Position numbers and translations under genes: made by a program
The notes under the pieces: model-generated
What the model was told of the DNA's origin: nothing
Seen by the model: the letters and a program-made list of their open reading frames with translations, nothing else
The model's database searches: none
Origin: Anaeramoeba flamelloides
Lineage: Eukaryota; Metamonada; Anaeramoebidae
Length of the DNA stretch: 64,000 nt
Reading direction: 5' to 3'
NCBI GenBank assembly: GCA_027625915.1
Contig: JANTQA010000015.1
Location: 11,747,001-11,811,000, forward strand
In this document: positions 47,442-59,564 of the stretch, in pieces
How positions within the stretch are numbered: the stretch's first letter is position 1
How the letters are laid out: every line of letters begins with the position of its first letter

Positions 47442-48376
47442 TTTGGAAATTCAAAAAACCGTTCGTTTGCAATTGTTGTTTAAAACTGTTTGAAAATAAT
47501 TGACGAAAGGAGAATTGGAAAGCATAAAAAATGAAGATATTTTCAATTTTTTACACAGTCTTTTTACATTAATGTTTATAATTTTTTGAACTTCCTTTCT
47601 TAAATTAGAACCAGTAGTAAATATTTTAATCTCCCAAGATGGTCCTCAGCAAAAAATAGATAAATTTCGTAAGTTAATATTTTCTTTTTTCTTCAAACAT
47701 TGAACAGAAATGTGGGAGTAGATAAAAACATTTGATCTTTAGGAAAAAACATAAATACAGTTTATTTCAATGGAAATCTTTTTCAAGAGTAATCCGCTTT
47801 TAATTAAACCTAAAGAATTTTATTGAATACTCATTGGAAAAGAATAATATTCTGGATCAAACAGTAAATTATAGACAGACCCAAGATTAATCAAGGAAGA
47901 AAAAAAAAAAAATCTTTTTTGTTGTGATATAATAATCGTGTGTACCTGAAGAACTATTTATAGTGGTCTTCTAGATACTCTCATCTCAAAAAATGTCTTT
48001 CCTTGATTCATTAAGGATTCTTTTTTGGTTTCAAAATTATTTTCAAGTCTGTTGTACTCGAGTACTCAAAAAGAAAAATTTTCTGATTTTAAAAAACTTT
48101 AATACTCAAATTTCTGATTTACCTTTTTTATAAAACTAAAAGTAGTTGAAAATTTCTATTGGATTGTTTCATTTTTTTTAAAAACAAACTTTCCCACAAG
48201 ATCTTTCAGGAAAAGTATAACAATTTTCTTGTTTTGTTTTTCAACAAATACTCCCGTTTTGGAATATATTGAAATCTTTTGCTTTAATCTAATTTTTTTT
48301 TTTGTTTTTTTTTTTTTTTTTATCTTTCCAAAATATAAGCAAACGAGATCTTCAATACATTGTCTATTGAAATTAA
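47442..48376. other. Shared upstream region of two divergent genes
   Basis: The PLP enzyme (-) and the corepressor (+) start 935 bp apart, head to head, so both promoters must lie here. I see no recognisable factor site or repeat copy. T-rich runs occur just before the corepressor start (48,290-48,320). Confidence 0.5.
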
Positions 48377-51300
48377 ATGATAGATCCACCACTGTCGCGT
48401 TATGGACTAGATCGGAGTATTTCCTCAACACATTATCAAAAAAACGAGAGAGGAAGGAAAAAATATTCTAGGTACCCACTGGAACAAAGAGAAATTTCAG
48501 GGTAAGCACCTTATAAAAAAATTAACAAACTTTTCAATCTAAAGAAGCAAAACAAAACAAAATTTCCTTTCTATTTTTTAGTTTTCTTTTTTTTTTAGTT
48601 TTTTCTTTTCTTATTGCTAACATACACCAACAAATTTTATGAAATAAATTTTATTTTTTACTTTCTTTTTTTAATTGTAAATAACAAAACAAACTACTCA
48701 AAACAAAAAGAATTTCAAACAACTACGAACCAGAAGAGTCTTTAACTTCTCGAAGGAACACACATTATCGTTCGTCACAAAGATACTATGACAACGACCA
48801 GAAGGAGAATCAATACTATTCGAACTCTTCCACAAGAACGGATTTTAACAACCAGAATGTTTCTAGTCCGCAGTCTTTTCATTCACAGCAATACAATTCT
48901 TTGTCTTCAAATTCTTCGTATTTGGGTGGAACAAATTTGAATTCAAATACAAGCTCTGGATCTCGCTCCTATGTAGTTAATAGCACACTAACAGATCCTA
49001 TGCTTTCTAGAAACCAAAGAAATCATCTGTCAAATAATATTAACAAACAACAGCCAGAGAACAGTTATTTTGATCATACAAGTAAGTTAGTTTCCTCATT
49101 TTTATTATTATTGATAAAGAACAAATACTTTTCAGACTTTTTTCTTTTTTTTTCGCTTCGGGTTCAATTATAAAATCCAAATAGCAATTGTTTTTACAAG
49201 TATTTAATTCTCTTTTTGTTTCCTATCCCGATTTTTATTTTAGGGGAAAAAAAAAAATAAAGTCGAGAATCTTTTAAATATGAACAAAATTTTTTTGGCT
49301 TTTTTCAAGAGAATAACTTTCACCAAATTTTGACTTTGCCAACCTAAAAATATTTTGTGTGTTAATTTTTTGTTTTTTTTTTGCAAAATTTGTTGGTAAA
49401 TCATCTTCATTTAAATTAAAATTTTATTGGATAAGGAAATTACTTTTCCCTTTATTTTACTTTTTTTAATTTCACTTTGGCGGAAACACTCGCTATTCAA
49501 TTTGTGTATTGTAAAAATTCACTAACAATATCTCTGATTGTAAAACCATTACCTATGATAATTCAAATTTGATCTTTATTGTATGAATTTTACTCCAGTT
49601 AACAAATTCCGAAATATCAATGATTGGTTTACTTTTAAATTTTCCAATTTTTTACTTGATTAATCTCAACAATTTAGAAAATAGATCTTTCAAATAATAT
49701 AATTGTTCAAATGACTTAACTTGGAATAAATGAATTTCTATCTTAAAGGGGAACAACTGTTTCTTGGTTAAATAATAAAAAAATTACAGCTCCTTTTTTG
49801 AAAATTAAATTTTACTTTATATAAAAATTTTTTTACTTTTTTAACAATTTTTAATTTTTTGCAAAAAGGAAATAAAAAAAATCACCAAGTTTTCATTCAT
49901 TAATCGATGGATTTATAAAAAATAAAATTCTAAAAATTCCAAATTTAAAATCAAATTTAATAATTTTAATTTATATTTTTAGAATTATCAATTAATCACC
50001 ATCATTTAATTGTAAAATTTATAGCCAAATAAATATTACCCCAAATTGTCTTAAATGAATCATGAATTATGATTCAAATTGTTTATTTTTTATTTTTTGC
50101 AAAAAGGAAATAAAATAAATCATCAAATTTTCATTCATAAAATAATGAATTTAAAAAACAAAAATTCCTAATTTTTCCCCTAAAATCATATTTTCTCAAG
50201 CGAAAAATGTTAAAACTTAAATCATCCTTTTAAAAGGAAAAATTTTCGAGACTCATCCAACAAATTCTATATTAAAAAAAAAAAAAAAAATTAAAACACC
50301 TATTAAAGTAAATTTTGTTTCTGTCAAAAGGGTTACAAAAAAATATCAATTATTTTGTATAATTGACTTTTAAAGAATAAATAAAAAATAAGTCGAATCA
50401 ATACACATCAGAGAATAGTTGATATCCATACGAAGTAAATACAATCAAACAATATATTTTCTTAAAATTTACAATATTAAAATTAGGTTAAAGTTACTCC
50501 ATTGAGAAAAACAAGAATGTTCATTTTGATCTCCAATTGAAGATCCAAAGAAATTTTCAATAGAAACCAATATTAGATTTTTCAACAATAATTCTCACTG
50601 TTCCAATAACATTAGACTAACACATTTTTACTTTGTGAATATAGATCTTGCAATAAAAAAAAAATTTGCAAACAAAAAAAGTTAAAAAAAAAAAAAAGAA
50701 AAAAAAAAGTGAAATAAGCAAAAAATGTTTTCAATTTTGAAATTTCCTAAATTAAATTGTTCTTTTAATATAAGCCCCATTCCAAAAATTTTGACACAAC
50801 CCAAAATCAAAAATAGACAAAAAAAAAAACCCAATTTATTATATTTTTCCAAACGTAATATAAAACCACATTTAAGTTAACATAGTATTAATGTTTTTAT
50901 AAGTAATCATTTTCATTCGAATAAAAGAAAAAAATATAAAACGAAAAAATAAAAATGGGTATGTTCAAAATATAAAACAAGCTGAACAAAAAATGTTTTG
51001 GTTGATTTGTTGAAATTTCACCAAAAATTGTTGATCGATCAAATGATAAGATACCATTGATCAATTGTATGTGGGGTTTTCTATTTAACAAACTCAACAC
51101 TAGCCTTCTATCAACCATTCGAAAAAAAAATCCCAGATCTAAGGAAACAGATTATGTAACTGGAAAAAAGGAAATGAAAACAAAACAGAAAAGACAAAAA
51201 ATGAAATAATTTATAAAATCAAAATTATTTCCAAATTGAATGTAAATGTGTAGTATTGTTATTCTACCAACTGTTTAAACTGTGTCCAAATTTTTGTAAT

Positions 51301-54300
51301 TTAGTTTACATTCAAACCCTTTAAATATATGTAATTTATCCATTTTCAACTGGGTTCTTTTTAGCTGGAAAATAGTTTATAAAAACAAATAAATCTGATT
51401 TTTTTTTTAAATTCACTTTTTTCCAAAATTCTCTTTTAGAATTACTTATAATAGAGGATTTTATTGTACTATAATGGCATTAAATATTATCTGAAAATGA
51501 AATTTTGTTTGATAGCATTTATAAAAAAAGGAAATTGAAAAAAAAAATGTTTAAAAAATTATTCAAAATTCTGTTTTTATACGATGAGAGCTTTTTAAAT
51601 ATACAAAATTTTCAATTCTTCACTTCAAGGAAAAAATAAAATTTACAAGTTTGAAAAATATGTATAATGGGATCTAGATATAAATTATACAATAAATGCT
51701 ATTTACAAAGTAATAGCAAAAAAAATATCATACCTATTATCTGAAAATTGATATAAAAAACCATATTTTGAAAAAATAACCAACTTTTTGGAAAAATAAT
51801 CAATTTTTTTTAAATTTAACCATAAGTAATTAACTTTTATAAATCATCTAAAAAATATTTATTAATATTTTTATCTTCTATTAAAACAGAAATTCAGAAA
51901 AAAAAACAATACATGGTTATATATGTTTAAAGTGTTCGTAGAGTCATAGGATTTTTGTTTTATTCCGAAAATCTATCAATTTTTCGAATAAACAGAAAAC
52001 ACAAGACAAACTAAATGAAGTTTTGCTAAATTCTTTTTTTAAAAAAATCTAATGGAAAAACAATCATTTTTTTAAAAAACAAACAAAAAAAATATTTTTA
52101 AAAAATCAATAATTTGAGTTTTTAATTTAGTAAATATAATATTTTCAAATATATTTTTAAATGTCATTAAATAATATCACTTGATGAATGAAATGAAAAA
52201 AAAAAATAATTTTTATTTTTATTTTATTATTGAAGTGAGGTGATTCAACAAAATTACCTCCTGTTTGCTGTTAGGTTTTTTATAATTTAAAAGAATTGAG
52301 TTAAATCAAAGATTTCACTCTATTCTTTTGAATTCTGGAAACCTAGGCACTCAAGGACACTTGACGGCACTTGTCTGAAAATCTAAATTTATTTAGAGTT
52401 TTTTATCCTGGCTATAATTTAGGCAAGATTATTGCTCCTTAATTATTTTCTTTTCTTTAAAAAATGAAAAGAAAAAATTTTTATTTCGAAACAAAGGCAA
52501 GAAAAAGAGAAAGAAAGGAAAGAAATGAAAGAGGGTCTTTATTGGTAAAGGCTAAGTACTCAAGAGCTCTTAATCTGTTAAAGACAGGGTTTTGAAGTGA
52601 TTAAATTTGTGACTCCTAATTCAAAGAGTAGTCAAAAGAAACTTTTAATTACAGTCATTAGAAGTATTTTAAACTCAATTTAGTTTTCTGAAATGAAAGA
52701 GAGTAAAAAACTAAAAAAAAAGGTCAAAGCTTCATTGAAAAGTTTTTTTTGTACCTCAAGTGTTGAATGGGTTGGTGATTGTTTCCTTTTATGTCGGATT
52801 TGTTTGGATCGCCATCATAATTTGTTTTAATAAAGCGATCTAAATATTTAAACAACTATAGATCAAATGAAATAGGTTACTTGATTTAGTTTTAATTTAG
52901 AACTTTATAAATGTGTTTTATCTACAAAATTCTGAGTTTTAAGAAAAAGACTTGGGTTTTCGAAATTTTCTTTTTGCTTTTTTTTTTGAGGGTTTATTTT
53001 TTTTTTTATTGCAAGTTTTCCAAATCTTGTTTTCTCAAAATCCCAATACAAGATACCGATTCGACAGCAAAAATCCAGTCCAAGTAACTACTCGACAGAT
53101 TGTACGGAAAGTTCGATTCGGTTCACTTTGGTTGGTTTCAAATTGCATTAGTTGGATTCAGTTCTTTTCAGTTGCACAAGTGCAGTTCAATTTCTTCAAG
53201 ATCTGATCACAACAATTTAGTTAAGATCTAATCATAAACAAGTCGATCAATTCTTATAATGATTTTTTATTCCTTTTACCTCCCCCAAGCACCTAAAAAA
53301 AAACAAAATCAGGAGGAACTTAAGGAACCAAAGGGACTCAAAACAACTTAAAAAGGGAAATTTAGAAAAGGTAAAAAGTATAAAAAATAAAAAGTCTTGT
53401 TTTTTTTATTTTTTTGTTTGCAATACACACAAAAAATGAAAAATGAGATTTCTCATTTCAAAATTTAGGTGTCATTCTTTTTCAAGTGTATTATTATTTT
53501 GATTATTAAGATTTTTCAAGTGACAACAGATATTAATTTCGAAAATAAGTTGAGATATATTAAGTGTATTTTAAAATCTTATTACTCAAAAGATGAAATA
53601 TACAGAAAGAAAATTTCACAACTGGAAAAAAATGATGTGCCAATTTTTTTTTTGAAATAGAGTTTCAAAAAAGATAACTTTTATTTTTAGTTTATTTGTA
53701 ATCCAAAGAGATATTTAAATGATGTTGATAATTAACATGGAAAATTGTAATAATATCAATTAATTGTGGTTTATATTTAAAATCGTTATTATGACACTCC
53801 TATTCAAAAAAATTAATGAATGAATTGCTTTTTATATAAAATGATTATTGTTTGAAAATTAATTGTTTTTCTTTTCATTTATTTTTTTTATTTATTTTTT
53901 GCACTAAAATTTCAAATAAATTGGGAAAATCAAATTATTAATAATCCAATCTGAAAAGGAGTTGAATTTTAATAATAGATAAAGTTTTTTCAAAATGAAT
54001 ATTCTCCTCACATTTTTAATAATGGCAAAGAAAGGAGAGAAATTTACATATCTATATGAGTGATCAACCAAACAAAACCTTACAACCCCCGTTGAACTTT
54101 CTGTTTAATTTAATGTAAGGATTGAAGAAGAAGAAAGTGGAGGAGGTACAAATAGAATAATCTTCTTGTTGGTGATTGTTGGCTATGTTAAATATTTAAA
54201 TTTTAAAACACCACCTTTGAATATTGGCTACATTTGAGAAATAGAAACAACTATAAATAATTAAATATAATATTCGTTAAGGATTGGTGGATTCCTAACC

Positions 54301-57300
54301 ATTTTTATTCACACTAATCTATAATATTACAATAAGTTTAGGTTCAATGATTTACCTCAAGTGTTTATTATTATTATTGTTGTTGTTGCAAAAGTTCGAT
54401 CGGCTTGTCAACCAAAACAAAACTAAGCACAATAAATCTTTTGATCAGACTATTAACTTATTTTTTGTTTTTTGTCGATTGTGAAAAAATGATTTTTTTT
54501 AAAAAGATTACAATTCTTGTTGATCAAGTAAAAATTTTTCGAATTAAAAATATTACAAATCATCCCAAAACTTTTCAAATATTAAATCGCGATTTTATTT
54601 TTAAAAGATGATATTTATACAATTCTCACTATTGGTATTTTATCACAATTAGACAAATATCGCGATTTGTTATTTATCGAAAATTGTTAAACCTTGTTGT
54701 GAATTGAAATCTTAATCATCAATTATTCTATTGATGATATTTATTAAAAAATTTTAATTTTAAGCAAAATAAAAAATAGAAAAAAAAAAAAAACCTTTTA
54801 TTTAACAATAATGGTTGTGTAGTTAATATAATTATTTTATTAAAAAATATTATCGAAATCTCTCGATATTTCAAGTTAGATTAGACTTTAAATTCTGGGT
54901 TTTTTTTATTAAATAGTTTATCTAAATATTAATTTTTCAATTTAATCTTGATTGAATTTTTTTACCATTGAAATATGTGAACAAATTGAGATGATTTATG
55001 TTCTATTTAATATATAACTTCTTAGGATTCATATTGTAAAATTTTAAGAAATTTCAAAACCAAATTTTTTTTGAAAAGTAATGCTTCGCTACATTCTTAA
55101 ATAATATTAAATTTAAAAAAAAACAAATTGTTAATAATTGTACAATTCTTTTTAATTCTTTTCCTAAATATTTTCTAAATTAGATTATCAATTAAGAGAA
55201 AATGAATTTAATAAAAATAATTCACAAATTGATTCAACTAATAATAACCAAGAATATTATCGAGGATATACAAATTCTAGATTTCAAAATGATTTAATAT
55301 CAAATAATGTAAATGAAAATTTTGGAGTGGAAATGAATATTAAAGAGGATTATGAAGGTACAAATTCTTCAGTTCAAATTCCATTAATAGAAGAACAGCA
55401 ACGGCAAAATAATCAAACAAAACAAAATAAAAATAATATGTATTCAGTTCAATATAATGAATATTACCAACAACAGGGACAGGATCAGCAGCAACAGCAA
55501 CAGCAACAACAAAAGATCCAACAACAGCAAATAAAAACACAACACCACCAGCAACAACTTAAACAGCAACAACAACAGCAACAACAACAGCAACAAAAAC
55601 AATCACAACCACAACAAAAACAATCACAACAACAACAACAACAAGAAAATGAAAATAAAAATGAAAAAGCAGATCAAAATTTAATAAACAAGGAACAAGA
55701 AAATGAAGGGGTTTCAACAGAGCCAATTGAATCAAATCTTTCAAGTTCCTCATTGGTCTTAAATTTAGAAGATATTGATTATCAAATGGCTAAAGTGAAT
55801 AGCGTAATGAAAACCATTCGTGTTATGAATTATGAAAAAACGAAAAATGATCTAAGGCATGATTATTTTATTAAACAAATTTTAGGAGCAAATAAAAAAA
55901 TCGTACAAAATGTGCATGAAAAATTTAAAGATCGAATTTATTCAAAAACAAAGCAAGATGTAAAAAAATTAAATTAATTATATATTAACTTGTTTTTGAA
56001 TATTTTTTCTTTTAACTCTATTATTCTTATTCTTATTACTACAAAACAAAAATAAAAAAAAAAAAAATAACAAAAATTAAAAAAAAAAAAATAACAAAAA
56101 TTCAAAAAAAAAAAAAAAGCCAAATTATAAAACTATTAATGATAACCCACATTTTAAAGAAAATAAAAGGTACTTTGCACAAAATTCTCTTTTATTAAAG
56201 GCAATGCTATTTCATCGAGTTTTTGAAGAGCAATCACAAAGCTACGAATTAGTAAAATTACATCAACAGTTGAAAGAAAGTTGGGAATTTGAAACCCCTT
56301 CGAGAGAGAAAAAAAGATTGCGATCATTGTTAAATAAAAGAAGAAAAATTTTTCAAGAAGCACAACAAATAATCCTTAGTAATCGTATCAAAAACCGCCA
56401 TTATCCACAGACAAGAAGAGAAGAGCAGCTGGAGGAAATTGGATTTGAAGAAACTGAGGAATCGATTGCGTTGGAAGAGCAGGAATATAGTTCTGGAGAT
56501 GAATGGCGCGAAAGTATGATTGAAGAAATTCAGCCAATGACACTTCATTTAACAGAAAGAAGAACAACAAGGTATTTGGATAACAATAAAATTGTTATCG
56601 ATCCAATAAATGAAAATAAATTTCAAAAAAGTATCAACCCATGGAGTAAAGAAGAAGAAGAAATATTTGTTGAAAAATTCCGAATGCAACCCAAAATTTT
56701 TCATAAAATTTCACAATATATACCTAATAAATCTACAAAGGATGTCATTGCATTTTTTTATTTAAATAAAAAAAGGCTTAAATTAAAAGAAATACTGGAA
56801 CCTAAAATGATCAAAAAAAGAAGAAATAATAAGCAATTAATACACGAAGGAGATAGTGTTAGGAAATCAAGACCAAAACCAAAATCAAAGGAAAGGGGGG
56901 GTGACAAGGAGAAGGAGAGGGAGAGGGAGAGGGAGAGGGAGATAGAGATGGAAAAGCAAAAGGAAAAGGAACGAGAAAGAGAAAGAGAAAAGGAAAGGGA
57001 AAGGGAAAGAGAAAGAGAAAAGGAAAGAGAAAGAGAAAAGGAAAGAGAAAGGGAAAAGGAAAGGGAAAGGAAAAGAAAAAAGGAAAGGGTAAGAGGGGAA
57101 GGAAAGGGAAAGGGAAAGGGAAAGGGAAAAACAAAAACAAACAAAAAATCGAAAAATAAAGCAACAAAAGAAAAAAAATCGAATAAAAAAAAAAAGAAAG
57201 AAAAGAAAAAAAATAGAAAAAAAAACGAATCACATTTAAATGAAAAAAAGAAGAAAAAAAAATTAAAGGACAAAAAGAAAAAGAAAAAGAAAAAAAAGAA

Positions 57301-57994
57301 AACTGTAGATGATATTAGTGATATTGAAATTGATTATGATGATTATGATGTCTCCGGTACGAGCTCTGGCTCTAACTCTGGCTCTGGCTCTGGTTCTGGT
57401 TCTGGTTCTGGATCTGATTCTGACTCAAATACTGGTTCTAATTCTGATTCGGGTACTGTGTCGACATTTGCTTCTGATTCTGACTCGAATTCTGATTCTG
57501 GTTCTAACTCTGATACAAATTTTAGTTCTGATACCGAAGATAAAAAGTCAAAGAAATTAGAAAATAATGATAAAAACTTTATCAAATTATTTTCACAAAA
57601 TAAATCACAATTTAAATCTTGGAAAAAAGAAGAAATTGAAACCTTTCTTCAAGGGCTAAAAAAGCATGATAAAAATTTAGTCAAAATTGTCATAAATTTA
57701 AAAACAAAATGTTTGAAAGATTGTAATAATTTATACAAATTATATAAATTATATAAAAACAATAAAAGCAATGTTCTGAAAAATTTTAATTTTACTAACA
57801 TTAGTAATAATTCAAACTGGACAAACAAACAAAAAGATTCATTTTTGAAATGTTGGAAGGTATATCATAAAAATTGGAAAAAATATATTATGCAAATACC
57901 CTCAAAATCAATTACTCAAATTCAAAATTATTATAAAAAAAATAAAAAAAAATTAAAATTAATCAAGAAAAAAAAAAAAAAAAAAAAAAGATGA
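48377..57994 (+). CDS. NCoR/SMRT/Snt1-like corepressor with SANT domains, 4 exons, 1,048 aa
   Basis: This family scaffolds class I histone deacetylase complexes in the nucleus. Exons: 48,377-48,501, 48,711-49,081, 55,184-55,959, 56,120-57,994; phases 2, 1, 0 agree. After Ser/Asn/Gln-rich sequence and polyQ (55,480-55,640), residues ~350-600 follow NCoR order: LEDIDYQMAKVNSVMKTIRV, ILGANKKIVQNVHEKF, PNYKTINDNPHFKENKR, RNRHYPQTRREEQ-type segment, EEIQPMTLHLTERRTTRYLD. Then SANT1 at ~597-648 (NPWSKEEEEIFVEKFRMQPK, DVIAFFYLNKKR), which pairs with the NCoR SANT1 (WTDHEKEIFKDKFIQHPK, CVLYYYLTKK). After KERERE and SGSGSD tracts come a weak SANT (SWKKEEIETFLQGLKK) and a third (NSNWTNKQKDSFLKCWKVYH). 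Start ATG and exon 1 are less certain than the rest. Introns are 209, 6,102 and 160 bp. Confidence 0.8.
49845..50180. repeat. Local direct duplication of ~95 bp
   Basis: TTTTTTGCAAAAAGGAAATA followed by a TCACCAAGTTTTCATTCATT-like block occurs at 49,855 and again at 50,093, about 238 bp apart. Both are followed by an ATGGATTTA / ATGAATTTA segment and AAAATTCC. Tandem duplication within the intron. Confidence 0.65.
50771..51308 (+). mobile_element. 540-bp terminal-inverted-repeat family, copy f (near-complete)
   Basis: The left end TAAGCCCCATTCCAAAAATT and the reverse complement of the right end, TAAACTAAATTACAAAAATT, are a terminal inverted repeat of about 25 bp bounded by TA. It shares TTTCCAAACGTAATATAAAA and TTGATCGATCAAATGATAAG with copy a at 1,139-1,692. 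It is 538 bp and sits in the corepressor intron. Confidence 0.82.
51931..52390 (-). mobile_element. Nested-palindrome family, copy 2
   Basis: One side contains GAATAAACAGAAAACACAAG opposite TTTTTGTTTTATTCCGAAAA. The other carries CCTAGGCACTCAAGGACACT then TGACGGCACTTG, the reverse complement of 10-11-bp AGTGCC units seen in copy 1. Between them, TTAGGTTTTTTATAATTTAA pairs with TTCTTTTGAATTCTGGAAAC. Confidence 0.6.
52535..52690 (+). repeat. Dispersed repeat R3, copy C
   Basis: It shares TTGGTAAAGGCTAAG, GTTTTGAAGTGATTAAATTT, TGTGACTCCTAATTCAAAGA, ACAGTCATTAGAAGTATTTT and CAATTTAGTTTTCTGAAATG with copies A and B. It lacks the AATATTATAAAAGAACAAAA block. Confidence 0.7.
52952..53206 (+). other. 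GC-richer open stretch in the corepressor intron; possible unassigned exon
   Basis: From about 53,030 to 53,190 the base composition rises and two frames stay open. One reads SQNPNTRYRFDSKNPVQVTT then RQIVRKVRFGSLW. A GTAACT donor follows CCAGTCCAA at 53,085, and a TTGCAAG lies near 53,017. The simple exon it suggests does not keep the phase between exons 2 and 3, so I left it out of the gene. Confidence 0.25.
53730..54010 (+). repeat. R4 and R5 repeats side by side in the corepressor intron
   Basis: 53,730-53,860 matches 31,020-31,180, and 53,870-54,010 matches 34,090-34,250, both in delta-COP intron 2. There the two blocks are 3 kb apart. One layout must therefore have arisen by insertion or rearrangement. 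Confidence 0.6.
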
Positions 57995-59131
57995 GAAAAA
58001 CGAAATGATTAAATTTTCTTCAAAAAAAAAAAAAAAAAAAAAAAAGAGGTCACTTTACTTTCATACAATACATACAAATCAAAAAATTAATTAATTATTT
58101 CTTAATTAATCGATTTATCTATTAATTTATTTAAATTTTTTTAATTATTATTCTCATTATTAATTCGAATAACTTTGAAAATAAATTTTTTTTTATTTTT
58201 TTTCTTTTTATTGTATTTCTAGTGTTTTACTTTTTTTTTTAATAATTTAGTAGAGTTTTTTTTTTTTTTAAGAAAGTTAATATTTTTTTTCTTTCTTTCT
58301 TTTTTTTTTATTCAATTTTTTTTCTTTTTTTTTATAAATTAAGACAAGTTGAGAAAAATAATAGTCTTGGAAAATTCAAATAAACATTAATAAAATAGAG
58401 ACAATTTAATGTCTTTTAGAATGCATTTAATTTATTAGCAAAAAATCTTCTGATTAACCTTTTTCTGTGAAAATTCAGAAATAAAAAATCCTTAATGTCT
58501 CTTTTCAAAAATGATTCTCTTTTTTTTAGGTTTTTGGTTTCATTTTTTTGAATTTTTAAAATATCACTTTTGCATATGTTTTAATAATCGAAAAGTGAAT
58601 TCATTAATAAGATTTAATTATTAATTCTTCTTGAATACTAAAGGATATTTCTATTTTTTTTAAAATTATTATATAGATGAGTCACAATATATAGAGTATA
58701 TTTTAGATATAAAGGATGAAATTGTTTTTTTTTCCTTTTAGGTATTCCAAAACGAGTTTTACAAAATTTTTGATCATAAAACCAGTACTTAAAAGTGTTA
58801 AGATTTGATATTTATGTAAGGGTTAAATTTGATTTCTAAGTTTGATAATTCTGTGATTTGGTGGTATATGTAATGGAAATAAGTGCTTAAGGATTCTTGG
58901 AAAAATTTAAATTTTATTATTGCTTAAAATATAAGTGTTATAAAGAGTGTGTAGTTTATTAAGATTTATTTTTTTAAAGTTGGGTTTTTTTTTATAAGAA
59001 AATTTTGTATAAAAATTGATTGTGTTATCTAAATAATTGATAAACCATTGATTATCACTCATTTTTAAACATATTTGCCAAATGGTTTTAGAACATTCCT
59101 AAAATTTTGGATATCAACTTTTATCATATTA

Positions 59132-59564
59132 CTGTTGTGGAAAAAAAGTGAAACTGGAAAAAAAGTGAAACAAGGTTTTTCATTGGGAACATTACTGAAA
59201 ATGAAAAGTAAGATCAATGAAAAAAAGAATAAATAAATAAATAAATACAAAATGAAGTATTCGCAACAATAACAGTTTATTTAATACTATCTTTTAGTAT
59301 GGGTTTTTCTTTGATTGATCAATTATTAAAAATTTGAACAAAAAATTGACTATTTTTGAGATCTCCAAAACCATACCAATAATTTCACTAAATCAAGTAG
59401 ATTTAAATTGTATTTGTTGGGTTGATTGAAAATAATATAAGGGGTTATTATTTGAAGTTAATTGGATTCTTCTTTTAATTGATTTTACTTTTCATTTCCA
59501 GTAATGTTCCCAATTAAAAACCTTGTTACACTTTTTTTCCAGTTTCACTTTTTTTCCACAACAG
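59132..59564. mobile_element. 433-bp element with ~95-bp terminal inverted repeats and TTA duplication
   Basis: The outer ends are CTGTTGTGGAAAAAAAGTGA and its reverse complement. Pairing continues for about 95 bp with few mismatches through AACATTACTGAAAATGAAAA / TTTTCATTTCCAGTAATGTT. A TTA stands directly outside each end (59,129-59,131 and 59,565-59,567), consistent with a 3-bp target duplication. No ORF: non-autonomous. The good match of the arms suggests a younger insertion than its relative at 31,348-31,705. Confidence 0.85.

Larger units (their letters stand above)
49082..55183 (+). other. Giant intron 2 of the corepressor gene (6,102 bp)
   Basis: Donor GTAAGTTA after FDHT and acceptor AATTAG before YQLREN are in matching phase. 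Contents: a local 95-bp direct duplication (49,845-49,935 and 50,085-50,180), a near-complete 540-bp element (50,771-51,308), a nested-palindrome element (51,931-52,390), repeat R3 copy C (52,535-52,690), a GC-richer open stretch (52,952-53,206), and the R4/R5 repeats (53,730-54,010). An extra coding exon in 52,952-53,206 cannot be ruled out. Confidence 0.75.
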
